Assembly (NCBI RefSeq): GCF_024868665.1
Contig: NC_079898.1
Span: 20,521,948-20,585,947, forward strand
From: Triplophysa rosa
Lineage: Eukaryota; Chordata; Actinopteri; Cypriniformes; Nemacheilidae
Length of the DNA: 64,000 nt
Reading direction: 5' to 3'
Made by a program: the position numbers and the translations under genes. Positions 33,880 through 47,812 of the stretch are shown piece by piece. Under the pieces are notes generated by a model that worked only from the letters and a program-made list of their open reading frames with translations, ran no database searches and was not told the DNA's origin. How positions within the stretch are numbered: position 1 is the stretch's first letter; the number at the start of each line of letters is the position of its first letter.

Positions 33880-34176
33880 TTAAAGGGGTAGTTCACCCAA
33901 AAATGAAAATTCTGTCATCATGTATTCATCCTTTTGTCATTTCAAACCTGTATGACTTTCTTCTGCAGAACAAGAAGTAAGTTATTTTGAAGAATAACGA
34001 TACCCATTCACTTCTATTGTACGGATACAAAACCAATGCAAGTCGATGGGTACAGCCGCTGTTCGTTTACCAACATTCTTCAAAACATCGTCTTTTTTGT
34101 TCCGCAGAAGAAAGAAATGACAAGAGGGTGAGTAAATGATGACAGAACTTTAATTTTGGGGTGAATAATATTTTTA
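33880..34176. repeat. Family B repeat, nearly full copy
   Basis: Starts TTAAAGGGGTAGTTCACCCA followed by AAAATGAAAATTCTGTCATC and ends GGGTGAATAATATTTTTAA. Internal blocks are TTTCAAACCTGTATGACTTT, CTTCTGCAGAACAAG, CAAGTCGATGGGTACAGCCG and the mirrored TTCCGCAGAAGAAAGAAATG. The halves are partly inverted copies of each other. Confidence 0.9.
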
Positions 34177-34283
34177 AAAAGAGCCAGCTTAATTCGGTCT
34201 GCAGAATTCATGCCATACACAGCAAAGCTTGACAGACAATTAACATCTATTTAAATATGATGCATGTTTCTGAATAAAAACAC

Positions 34284-34325
34284 ATTTGGCAGACATTTTA
34301 ATCCAAAGCCACTCACTGTACATTT
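34284..34325 (-). repeat. SINE tail fragment, minus strand
   Basis: CATTTGGCAGACATTTTAAT followed by CCAAAGCCACTCACTGTACA is the reverse complement of a SINE 3' tail (TTTGGATTAAAATGTCTGCC). No head follows in the same orientation. Confidence 0.65.
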
Positions 34326-34351
34326 AAGTCATACATATTTCTGTTTTCTGT

Positions 34352-34430
34352 TGTGTTGTAGCTCAACTGGTGGTCCATGATGCAAACAATAGCATGGTCA
34401 TGGGTTCGGCACCCAGGAAAATTCAGTATG
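34352..34430 (+). repeat. tRNA-derived SINE head fragment, plus strand
   Basis: GTTGTGTTGTAGCTCAACTG (A box), then CATGGTCATGGGTTCGGCAC followed by CCAGG (B box, one substitution). The expected tail is absent. It faces away from the minus-strand tail fragment 30 bp to its left. Confidence 0.7.
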
Positions 34431-35074
34431 CCTTAATTAATTTAGGATAAAATCCTCTTTAAATGCATATAGTAATTTTACAGACTGTGACTTCACTCTT
34501 GCCTCTTTAAGGCTGTTATGTGAAATGAATCTGAGAACATTTATTGGACGCTTACAAGGCTGACCTATTGGAATTCCAGAACGGCCTGCAAAACCTGCAT
34601 CTAACCACAGCCAACCACAGACAGGGCGAAGTCTCTATGCATTACAGCAGCGCTTTGATTATATCATTGTAAACAAATCTTGTAAACATGCCCCATCAAG
34701 AAAAAATACAAAACAGTTCCACAGTTTCCAGTCTGGAAGGGAAAAAAAGTGTGCAAATATCTGCCAGAGTTCTAGTTATTTGACAGATGACACAAGGCAC
34801 AAAACCAAGTCTTTGCAGACCCGGGTCGTTGTACCATAAAAGCACACGGTCACAGCCACAGCGGCTATGTCTTTCAGTTGTGTTTAACATGCTTTACTGC
34901 AGTACATTTTTGCACAGCATCCACCTCAAATCCTTTCCTTTCAAATCCACAAATTTCCGGTCAGTCTTCCTCTACACAAGGGAACTTTGCCAACTCCAAA
35001 ATGGGTTTGAGGTGAAAGCACATCCCACTGGGCAGCACGTGTGATTGCGTCTTGGGACTGCCACGGAATGGCAT

Positions 35075-35105
35075 CACTGGAAATGACCCCGTCTCATTTC
35101 CAGTG
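35075..35105. repeat. Perfect 12-bp hairpin
   Basis: CACTGGAAATGA and TCATTTCCAGTG are exact reverse complements separated by 7 nt. Confidence 0.95.
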
Positions 35106-35109
35106 AAGG

Positions 35110-35136
35110 CTACATCATAGGCTGCCTATGATGTAG
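35110..35136. repeat. Perfect 12-bp hairpin
   Basis: CTACATCATAGG and CCTATGATGTAG are exact reverse complements separated by 3 nt. It begins 4 nt after the preceding hairpin ends. Confidence 0.95.
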
Positions 35137-35783
35137 TGTTGATGTAATATGGCTACCATTATCTCCAACAATGGCCAACAGATGTGGAATATCCTCCCTG
35201 ATGTCCATTCAGCATCCCTGCCAACTGTACACATTAGAGTATCGATTCCTGAACAGCCCTGGAAGCAAGTATAAATTCATCACTTCAAACTTAAAAGCGT
35301 ACGCAAGGGTAAAAACAGCTATGAAGTTAATTAACACAAATAATCCGTCAGACTGCGGACGTCCTGAGATTTTTGCCTGAAATAACAAATCCTTCACAGT
35401 GTAATCAAAGCTTGCAACTATTTTTCTGTCGTTTCTATTCTCAATTCCTAAATTATCTCCTTAACAGGCAAAGCAAATATTTGAAATCTCTTTATGGAGC
35501 GTCGAGGCCACTGGAGGAAAGGGGTCTTGGTTCCAGTCTGCCACATCCAGTAATAGAAGAGCCCATAGTGCAAGGACTACATACCACAAGGTCCTCATCA
35601 AGGAGAAGCCGTGGCCTTACTGACACACAACATTTCTCAATAAGAAGACGCACCCTGACATAATCAGTCATCTCCACATTCCATCTCTGTCGGGTTACGT
35701 CTTACAAACTGGATCATGAGACATGAAGTTTATCTAGAATTGCATGTAACACTCTCCATTATAACTACAAATAAATAAAACAA

Positions 35784-36157
35784 CGGTCGAGTGTGTCATT
35801 TTTTTGAGGATCTATTGACAGAAATGCAATATAACATGCACAACTATGTCTTCAGAGATTTATAAAGACCTTACATAATGAAGCGCCATGTTTTTATCAG
35901 CTTACGTTAGAACGAGCTATTTCTATCTATATACACCGCGGGTCCCCTTACATGGAATTCGCCATGTTGTTTCTACAGTAGCCCTAAATGGACAAACTGT
36001 TCTACAGAGCGCGTTTCATAAATACGTTATCTCCTTTGGCAAAGAACGAAAATGTCCAGCTTACGAAAAGTAAGGGGCGAATGGTGGAGTGAGCCGTTGG
36101 TTGCAATTTACAACCTCACTGCTAGATGCAACTAAATTTCATACACTGGACCTTTAA
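35784..36157 (-). mobile_element. Family A repeat, near-complete copy
   Basis: The left end GGTCGAGTGTGTCATTTTTT is a degraded terminus. GAGGATCTATTGACAGAAAT, CTTCAGAGATTTATAAAGAC, CCCCTTACATGGAATTCGCC, ACAGAGCGCGTTTCATAAAT and CACTGCTAGATGCAACTAAA follow, ending ATACACTGGACCTTTAA. Orientation is opposite to the copy at 13228. A segment present at 625-947 (the TGACGACATCTTAG block) is shortened here. Confidence 0.85.
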
Positions 36158-38099
36158 AAGGCCATTTTTAAGTTTAACAGCCTTAAATTCTCAATATTCA
36201 GTCAAGGCAATCGTCTCTAAGCTTATCTGGCTGTGTGAGACTGCTTGACATACTAAAGCAAGTACAAAACGTGTTATATCTTTTAAAAATAAGACCGCCT
36301 TGAAAACAAATTATGTCTTCTGGAAAACTTCAATCCAACAGGATAGGTAATGGTCTGGATATCTCTGAGGAGAAGCAGAACAAACATGCATTTTCATTGG
36401 CAGGCTGCAGTTGCATTGTGTGGGGCATGTGAAGCTGCAGTGTGTATGCGATTGAAGTACAATCCAGACGATGATGTCATTGTGCCATTTTGAATGACTG
36501 TAAAAGACAGTCGTATCCCTACATTGTTGAGTGTAGACTTCATGTACAACAAAACAGGAATTATACATCAATAAGTTTAATCACTTTAACTAGCTCGATT
36601 CCATGACCTAGAGAGATATGACAGATATGGTTATGAAAATGATATTGTATTGTTGTGAGGCAATCTCTATGACTGCCAGGCATTCCATGACTAAAATAAC
36701 AATTTTATTGAGAAGGGGGAGCTCTTGAAATATGAAACAACATCCCTTCGTTCAGCAGCCTGTTTTCAATATTGTTGCAGCACAGTTGCCAAGCAGAGGA
36801 ACACACCTGAGTAAATACGGGGTGCTTTCTCCCTCATACTCCCACCTTGGCGCTCTGAAACAGCCGCTTCGTCACTCTTCATTCTTTCGCTGTCAGCGCT
36901 GTTGGGCTTGGCGATTAGATCCATCTCGCTTCAGCCCATTGTCTGACCAGACAGCAAAATATCTGCTCCGAACCCTTCCCAGCATACTGTACCTCCTTGA
37001 AACACTTTGAATCTTGTTAAACCCTTCAGCCCTGACTCAACTTCACTCAATCAATTCCTCTGGAATTTCAGCCATTGCGCATGTCAGAAAACATGTCCGG
37101 GCCTCCTTATCTTGTGATGAAGTTTCCTAGGGTTTCAAATTAGTCGAAAATACCTTAAATACAGCGCACATCGCTCAAAACAACCGGAGAACATACAGAG
37201 CCGCTTGAAAGAGAAACTGGTGGAAGTGGCTGCCAGCTCTACTCATGTCATTTGTTAACTACATGTAGGATTCATAACCTTCTCAGTTCGGCAGCAGGGC
37301 CTCTCTGAATGACATAACCTTGTTTGCCTGTTAACCAGGAAAAAGAAAAACAGAACGGTTATAATGACTGTACTGGTGGCCTCAGAGTAGGGGTTTGGCT
37401 GAAAACTAAGTCGTTTTGGAAGGCCTGAGAATTAGCGGTTCCATTAAAACGCTCAGGGACCCAGTTTGTTTCAAATCTGACATCCCCCTTCCTCTCTCCA
37501 CCTCTTTTATTTTCAGCCCGGTCCAGAGTTTATAATGAAGGTGAGGCACAGACGTCAATGTCACACCTCCTCCATAAAGTTTTACAGTATCCCACCATGT
37601 CTCCAAGGAAACCTGGTTAAAGTGAAACACAGCTCATGAGATTAATGTTTACAAATATATAGTTACTCAGTTACTCACCAATGTGACTGCACTGCACTGA
37701 TTCCAAGGTCAGTTCCTGTGAGCTGATCTCAGTTTCTTTACATTCACACGGTCAGTCTAATTGGAATCTGATCTAAATGACTGACTGTCAACACTGTGCA
37801 TGGCAAATAATAGCGGCTTATAAAGCAGTGGCAAAAACATAGGAAGCTAGCATGGGCGGCTTTTTATGTATTATTGTATATATCAAGAACAACACCACCA
37901 ACTTGTTTCTAAAACTAAGTACCAAGTACACTTCCAAAATGCTCTTAACGTGCTTTATTGTCATACATCAATTTTGTACTTAATATACTAAAAATATAGA
38001 TTTTTTTGTATACTTACATTCATGGTGTCTCAAAATAGCACACTTAAGTACACTTAGAGCTTCCTAAGTTTATCTTCAGTTCTGTGCTAAAAACAGTTA
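36158..38099. other. Single-copy sequence; candidate regulatory block 36820-37000
   Basis: The segment 36820-37000 is GC-balanced (GGGCTTGGCGATTAGATCCA) and repeat-free. The segments 36350-36480 and 37400-37640 are similar. Nothing coding is recognised. Confidence 0.35.
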
Positions 38100-38381
38100 T
38101 TGTAAAAATTACTCATTCTCTAGTTGTTCCAAACCTGTATACATTTCTTTGTTTGGTTCAACACAGAGAAAGATGTTTGTAAGAATGTTTGGTTACAAGC
38201 ATTCTTACAAACATCTTTCCCTGTGTTGAATCAAACAAGAACTATTTGGTTACAAGCATTCTTCAAAGTATCTTCTTCCGTGTTCATCACAACAACAAAG
38301 AAATGTATACAGATTTGGAACAACTCAAAGGTGAGTAAATGATGACAGAATTTTTCTTTTTGGGTAAAACTATTCCTTTAA
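38100..38381. repeat. Family B repeat with an internal fold-back
   Basis: Contains CTCTAGTTGTTCCAAACCTG, ACACAGAGAAAGATGTTTGT, AGATTTGGAACAACTCAAAG and GGTGAGTAAATGATGACAGA. The left terminus is degraded and the right reads TGGGTAAAACTATTCCTTTA. Positions 38152-38187 and 38200-38235 form a 36-bp inverted repeat with few mismatches. Confidence 0.85.
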
Positions 38382-41300
38382 GTACAAAATTTGTGTGTGA
38401 AAACAGAGTACTTTAAGTACTGTACATTTAAATGTATTATAGTGTACTTTTTCACCTGGGACGACAAGCAAAAAAAAAAACAAATTTCCATAAATGTGAT
38501 TTGAATAAGACTGGAAACCATGAATGTACCCTAAAAGAGATCTGAAATCACATTTTGTCATTTTTTGCTGTTCACACTTGCTAAATATGATCAGGTTCCA
38601 AACGGATAAACAAAAATCTGAATTGGACTAACAGTGTAAACTTAATAAGCCCTTACTTGTGAACGTACATGCCAAATTCCAAAGCAAATAAATAGACATA
38701 TTAATGTAAGATATATAAATGTCAGTGTTAAGTGAATGCAAACAGGATGTAATCAAATATGATTTGTAACAAAATATCAGCGCATCAGGTCTTGCAGTGC
38801 AAATCCAGCCTACAGAGCAGACTATAATGTTGTAATTAAACTGCAATATCACCAAAGCAAACCATTTACAACTCCAAACACATTTCTGTGTTCTTTATTA
38901 CACTCAAATAATTACTTATAGTGAGCTTCATTGAAAAATATTTAAAAGCTACAAGTCATCGACTTACATTCATTTTGATGACACATGACACAAAAGCTCC
39001 ATCCTCGTTCTTACCACCACCCTCTCCTTCCCATCTCAACCTTCCAGCTCGCTTCTCTTAACCCATCTGGCTTTTATAAGGAGCAGACCCCTATGGAAGC
39101 ATATTAAACCGACACAACACAAACTGCAGGAGAGGTAAATGGAAGGTAGTGAAGTCTTTTGAACCTCTGTTACATTATAACTTTCCTAAACACATCCAGC
39201 TGGCCAAAGTTCAGGGAAGACATAAAAGGGGCTTTTGCGTGTTACCTCGGAGAATGATAATAGCCAAGTACCACTAAAACTACCGAGACACTTCACAATC
39301 AAAGGAAAGACTACTCACAATTATTACTGGCTGCTAATAGGATGTCTATATCAAGGAAAGCTTGATGTGAAAGCAAGTCCATCTCATAACACGGGCAAAC
39401 GGGCGATCGTAAAGGAGAGGAAATTTTCTGTCAAAGCGATTAAACCCAATTAAAGCAGGGTTAATTAAATTTCCTAAGGCCGGTATTTGTACTAATTCCA
39501 CACGACAAGTCTGTTGATGCCATTTTGAGGGTATTTAAAGAGTCTACGGGTTAAAATTGGTTTTGATGTAGTATCGGTAACAAACTCATAGCACTCACTG
39601 TCAAACCGCAGGTCTCCTTGCATTAGGATGGAGGACGTTGAAACCTCTTGCCTTCTACCATATGGCCTGGCTTGGAGTGTCTGTTTGGAGAAGGAAGACA
39701 AAAAAGAACATAACAGAAAGATGAAGCGAGTTTTTATGTGTGTATCGATGGTGAGGTTTTGCACATATTGTGTATACACCATTTATGTTTGGCCCATGTG
39801 TTTTCTGTGGTTTCCAGTGTGGAGTTTCTATCACACACAGTAAATATGAGCTTGTGGTGGGACTGCAGGGTTTCAGGAATGCTCTCATGTGGCAGGACAA
39901 CTAACCACCATTGACAAGAGAATTGGGCTTTCGTCATCACCGGTGGCCAGTGACATACGAGAGATAGACAGACGATTCAGATTTTCATTTTCATCGCTCT
40001 GACCCTTAGAATCAAACGGTCCATTTTTGGATGTTACGCCCCCTCTGCATGTGAAATGAGAAACAGACGTTATTTTTCTATTCTCTGCTCACATATGAGT
40101 TGCAGGTTTGCTGTCATGTCCACTATACTGTACTTGCTCATCCTACAAAAACAGATATTGGCAAAGACTACGGTACACAATTCATGCTGAAATGTGCAGT
40201 GAAAATGGTAACGATCAGAAATTATCACAGACCCAGTCAAGAATAAACTCCAGATCCCTCTGAAAATATGCAGTGTTGGACGTAACATGTAGCCAGGAAC
40301 AATACAAGGTTGGACAAATGTTCTTTAGGAATTATTTGAGGAATTATACTCTTCTGCTTCGATCGTGCTTGCTCATTATTAAATCATTGTAAATAGGCAG
40401 GGCAAATTTGATTATTTAAAAAACAGCTTCTTACAGGTTACAATAAATTCCCTTAAATTCTAAAAGTCAGTATGTTTTCATAGTACATAAAACTGTCAAA
40501 AAACATCAGAGAAAATTCCTCATGATATTAACTCTTTAAGAGCAATAACCGGCTGAACAAACATTTCCCCAATGTGAAGAAACACTGCATTGTGAACGCA
40601 CAAAAAAGACTTCAACAATTGCACGATGACTGTTTCACCGCAGAGATGTGTTCAAGTGAAAAAAAAGGTGGGGATGAGGAAAAACATGAAGGAAAGTAAG
40701 GATTTTTAACCCGCTGCCAAATATAACGCTGGAAGTGATAAGAGCTCTTGCATACTCTGTTAATTCATCAATAAAATCTTCAGAACCAGAACTTTTGGTC
40801 TGCCACGAGGAATGAGAATTTGTTCCAGCTTCACCCCAAAGATAACACATGTGGACATACTTTAGCCGTTTCCTGATACCTCTATATCAGTAAACTTCTG
40901 GCGAGCAGCGAGTCAACTATTTGAATACATTAGCCAGACATTTTTGAGAATCAAAAATGAAAATACGCGCCTGGTGTAGATGACCTTGTGTGCCAGAGGT
41001 TCTGGGAAATGAATGAAGAAGGTGAGATAAATTCCAGCAGCTGTTGGTGTGATTGATGCCACGCGAGACCGCTTTAAAAGAGGAAAAGCAGTTCCCCTCT
41101 GTGTGTAGATGGAACACTACACCGATGTGATCGTATGTGTGATGGCTATCTGTGTTTGGTCTAGCCCCGAGCGACACAGACATGCTTCATTTGTCTATGT
41201 AGTAAAAGCATGTCACTTTTCCTGCAGGTCTCATTTACTGTACAAAGTTTTCTCCATGTAAGCTTATCACATCTCTGACACATTTAGAATAAATGAGTAA

Positions 41301-43133
41301 TGTATATAGAAGCCTCAAAAAGTGTGTGGACAGTTAGGCCACACTTCATACTACACTGTACGTATTTGTATTATGTAGCAAAATATTAAACAAAGCAGAA
41401 TAAAACATAATTTTTTCTCAACACATGACAAAAATAAGTTTTAATTAAAAAAACGGCTTAGATCAAAAGTATTTTGACAGTCTTGTCTAACATAGTTCAT
41501 GGTGATGAACGTCACCTGTCTGCTATAGGTCACCTTCGTGAACTACACAAATCTACTAAAAATGACTTTGGGGTCATTTGGTTATAAATTATTATAAAAA
41601 TGGAGACGTTAAAAGAGAAGTTTGTTTAGAGAAAAGCTCTAACATAATTGTGACTCATAAAATGCTTCTACATAATGTAAAGAACATTATGTGAAAATAT
41701 AACCGTGATATCTGCAATACTGACTAAGTACAGTCATTTAAAAAAATAATATAGTGAAATAAAGTAAATATGAAAAACGGTAAATTTATGATTGAAATCA
41801 AACTCTCTCATAATTAGATTTTAAGATGTATCGTGGTTTTCACAAACTGGGTCATCATTTGTGTGAAGATGCAATTTTTGTTTCTAAAGCTATGGCACGG
41901 ATTCGTACATTCTTAGATTTGACTTTAGAGTCAAATTCTATTTAAGTGCACTACACAAATAATGGCAAAAACCCATCTAATCTTTTCCATAGGAAAACCT
42001 CGCCATAAGAAATAACATTTGCATTTACATCCTTGTAATGAGTCTGTCCATAAAAAGGGAATGTACTAAAATCATTTGAATGTGCAGCACATCATTTTTT
42101 TCATTTAAAGACTAGACACAAGGTTCTGTTGATGCCACATTGTGTCCGTTTCCCATATTTAATATAAAATATAATGTCAATTACTGTCGCACACTCGACA
42201 TCCTAAGATGTTTTCATGTTTCTGTTTTCAATCGGTTCTTAATCAGAACATCTTTGCTGTTTAATATGCCGCTATGCAGAGCAGAATTTCAGACCAATGA
42301 AACTTCCCAAACTTCAAGAAAACACAGCGCTGCTTTCCTGGAAAAACGTGCATTTGATATCTTGCGTGTCAAAATTCTTGGAAGGTGTTCTGCGCTAAGG
42401 CTGATAATCTTGTTTACTTTTCTCTGAACTATTCAAAGGTATGTTACAGTTTGCCTTTGATGAAGGTTACCTATCGATCAAAAACAAATCTGAATGAATT
42501 CCTGCACACTCCCATCCTGCCGGCCTTTCGAGTGCACGGTCGGCCTCATTGGTCCGGGGGACTCATGACATTAATTACACGCTCGGTTAACATTTGCCCC
42601 TAATGTTCCGTCTTTGCGGGGTTAACTCCTTCCTGACAGAGGAGAGAGTAATTCTACTTTAGGGGTCTATTTTCCGCTAGTCGGCCATGACGGATGTTCC
42701 ATGTCCGTGCCGCACCCCCTGTGTTTGTCTGAGTGTCGCGGTTAAGTGCCGTGCTCAAAACGCTGTGTCTACAGAGCGGACCAGCCTCGCTCCAGGTGAC
42801 AGGGAAAGGGCCTTCCATGAAAGCCTCTGTTAGATCTGGTGCACGGTTAAAAGAGAGAGCTTTCACAGGTCAGTTCAAGGGTTTCTGCTGTTGCGTAGAC
42901 CCTTGGAGAGGTGAAAGAGTGAGCTGGAGATGGATGGGAGAAAGCATAAAGCGGCAGGATATTCCCCTCCTTCGGTGAGCTGTAGAGTAAACACAAAAGA
43001 AGTGGGCAACAGGAAGGTTCTCGATGCTGTGTTCATGGCTGGACACGTGACAGATGTCTTAAGATCGGTATTGGATATAACCAAACGTATCTCTAGATAT
43101 TTTATATGTCCTAATGCTTAAAAAACAGCACTG
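38382..43133. other. Long single-copy stretch; candidate regulatory blocks
   Basis: No gene or repeat family is recognised over about 4.7 kb. AT-rich sequence at 41340-42130 contrasts with GC-balanced, repeat-free blocks at 39200-39480 and 42520-42800. The latter holds GGACTCATGACATTAATTAC and CGGTTAACATTTGCCCC, motifs of a homeodomain type. These are candidates for conserved noncoding elements only by texture. Confidence 0.35.
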
Positions 43134-43227
<94 letters not shown>

Positions 43228-43325
43228 GAGGCAGGCAGGCAGGCAGATAAATAGATGGACAGAAAGACAATTGGAAAGACAGACGGATAGACAAGCTGGA
43301 AGACACACAGACAGGCAGATGGACA
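43134..43325. repeat. GACA/GATA/GGCA tetranucleotide array
   Basis: About ten GACA units (to about 43178) change to GATA units (about 43179-43226), then to GGCA units (43229-43246), then a degenerate purine-rich tail to about 43325. Long minus-strand serine/leucine/cysteine frames are repeat artefacts. Confidence 0.95.
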
Positions 43326-44969
<1,644 letters not shown>

Positions 44970-47255
44970 CCTGACTCCAGTAGAGTGGAAATCGTCCATT
45001 AGGATCAGAGACCAATAGTAACACGCATACCCGCCTGGGGAACAGTGTAACCTAATCCAGAGCAAACAATGACAGCTAGAGGAGGCAGTTGAATGTTTCT
45101 GGCCCTAATGTGACTGGGGCCTGTTTGTGGGGCTCTGCATTGATGCACGCTATGATAGTCAGCGCTCCAAAACCGGAGCAATGCAAAGATGGCGAATCCA
45201 CCCTCTTTGAGTTCACTGAGCGAGATAAGATTTCAACTTCAATAAAATGAATATATGCCACGATAAGATTTTAGTCCTTTTTCCAATAGTCAATAAAAAT
45301 GTATTTATCACTACATTCAATTTTCCCATCCATCTATATTTAGGGACCCCCAAGTGGCTTTCCCCCCCATAGGCAGCCCTGCTAGACATGTCACCAGACA
45401 TTTTCACTCCTTTCAGACGAGAAAATCAAACGCCGAACACTTGAGCACAGCTTTAGCACTCAAGACTCCACACAAACCACTTTAATTTTACGACACCACA
45501 ATGTCTACAAATAACCCTTTAATTCCTCAGAAAGATATTGTCATCACTTTCTATCCAGTGACCTCATTCTTTTATCCCCACTTTTGGACTTTATTGAAAG
45601 TGTAAGGGTGTTTCCAGAGACTAATTATGAGAATAAGCTTCGTTTGTTTTTCCTGTTTCCAATGTACACATAAGCTGCTTTACAATGCTTCGTCCTGATA
45701 AGTGTCGGAATAACAGCTTCAAAAAAAGCTTTTACAACTGGTAGCTGCTACAATGAACGCAGTTAGCTCGCAGATCTAAGCTGAGAAAGTGGAGAAGAGC
45801 ATCACTTGTAGACACCAGTGTAAAAATGTCCCCAGATGTGACTGTGGAGAAGTCAGACGATCCTTCAATCGTGTTGTCACACAGCCCTGACGCATGTGGT
45901 CCGCATTAGAGCTTCACGCTAATTGAAACAAATCACTGCGGGAGAAACTCTGCTATCACTTTAAAGGCATGTGTGTGCGTGCGTGCGTGTGTGTACTGTA
46001 CACCGCTAAGTTAACATGAGGACTTGCTTTAAAGACGAGGCGTTAAAAATGACTTTTTGCACGCCTTGGAGGATTTCTTGGGTATATTTTATGCCAATAA
46101 CAGCCGGCACTTGGCTTGTCACAAAGAGGTTTGGCGACTTGAGATTTGAAGTTCATTTATAGAAACAGCTTCGTCACCCCGTTCCTGTCATACGGGTGGG
46201 CCCCTTATTAACATCTGGGGGGTCTCACAAATGTGCCGGAGGATCCTGCATGTGCACCACACGCGCTTGTTAGGAGATTAGATAAACTGCCACCAAAATG
46301 GAACAGAAATCGTGCAGGAAATGAAAACAACCGCCATATCAGAAAAAATACAGCACAACATGGGTAACGTCTCTATATAAAGCATTATATCTCCATATTT
46401 CCCAGTAATATGATTATAATACTGTATCAATATTGTAACTTAAAACTGTATGAAAAATAGCATGAGAGAGAGTCAATTATAAAATAAATTTCATTTTCAT
46501 GTGAACAATTCCTAATTTTTAGCCAAGCTTCCTATTGAAGACTTAATTTACAAAAATAAATACTCGCTTATGAACTCCTACCCAAAAATACAGATTCTGT
46601 AATCACCAAGTAAACATTGCTGAAATGCGATTAGGTACCTCTTATGGTCAGAAGTGTTTGCATTGTTCCAATGTCTTAAAAAAATCACATTTAGCACCAT
46701 TACTGGACATTTCTCCTGCAAATAGCTGTATCTGGGGCAACACATTCTACTAAATGTTTTGCAGACACCAAAAGAGTCTCACTTTTCCTATCAGGTTACT
46801 TGTATCGCCAATGCTTTTACAATGATCCACCAACTATTCATCAACAGGAAATCAAATAAATACGACATCCCTTGCTGCTTCCTGATCCCTGATATTTGAT
46901 TTCACCGTTAAGAATTCACCTCACAGCAAAGCATAACTTACAGTAACACAAGAAGATTCTTCAACAATTAATCTTCAGAAATGTCAAACACCACCTGCTT
47001 CACAGCAGAAAGCGGAAGTTCCGAGCATCTGTGAGTTCCAGAATGTATTTAAATAAAAACTAAATATTTCTCAATAAACAGTAGTTAATTAATGTAATAA
47101 GCAACAGTTTAAGTAAATCAAAAGCATGTCCTCTTTTTAATAGACTGTGTATTTTAACAGTAAACAAAAGGCAACGATCATTTACAAAATAGCTAAACAA
47201 TGCACCCATGAACATAATATCTGATCGCAAAAAATAATACTGATAGCATCTAGAG
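44970..47255. other. Single-copy sequence; candidate regulatory block 45760-46340
   Basis: The segment 45760-46340 is GC-balanced, contains a small GTGC run near 45970-45996, and is otherwise repeat-free. The segment 46350-47250 is AT-rich. No exon is recognised. Confidence 0.35.
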
Positions 47256-47812
47256 CAGGGGTTTTCAAACTTTACGATGTGAGGGACCCTCAAATATCAT
47301 GAATCTTTTGTGAGGACCGCCTTCCTAAAATACCTATTTATCTACAGTACATACAGTACATATTTTCTATAAAGAAACATTTAAACTTCCGATCGTTTTT
47401 ACTTCCGGATTCTGATGCATTTCCGAGTGAAACGAAATATAATAGGTGAGGCTTGTTTCTTCACTGAAATTTGATTGGCTGTATGTTGCATTTTGAAATG
47501 GAAGGGGAGGAGTTAACGGATGCTCCACCAAAGCCGCCTAACTGAGATGGATGGTCACTAGAGGGCTAAAATGAATTTTCAGATTTTAATTTAAGATTAT
47601 GAGGGCACATGAATTAAAAAAAAGAGAATGACCCACATTGATAAGCTATTTACAATAAACGTCACAATATAGGCCTATTATAAATAAATGAAACTTTTTT
47701 TCAAAGCCCAGTGAGTCAAATAAAGGGAATTTCTCAGTAATTTTTAAAGTTTTTGCTTTGTCTTTTTATTTCTCTGAGATTTTCCTCTTGAGGCCCCCTG
47801 GTTTAAAAACCA
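47256..47812. mobile_element. hAT-like non-autonomous element, degraded right end
   Basis: The left end CAGGGGTTTTCAAACTTTAC followed by GATGTGAGGGACCC is of the CAGGGGTT type typical of hAT-derived repeats. The right end GAGGCCCCCTGGTTTAAAAA is its degraded inverse, so the terminal CTG is lost. The interior is AT-rich without a transposase frame. No target duplication could be confirmed. Confidence 0.6.

Larger units (their letters stand above)
34431..35783. other. Single-copy sequence containing twin hairpins
   Basis: Apart from the two hairpins annotated separately (35075-35136), no exon or repeat family is recognised. The segment 35480-35680 is GC-balanced with frames on both strands but no splice context. 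Confidence 0.4.
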
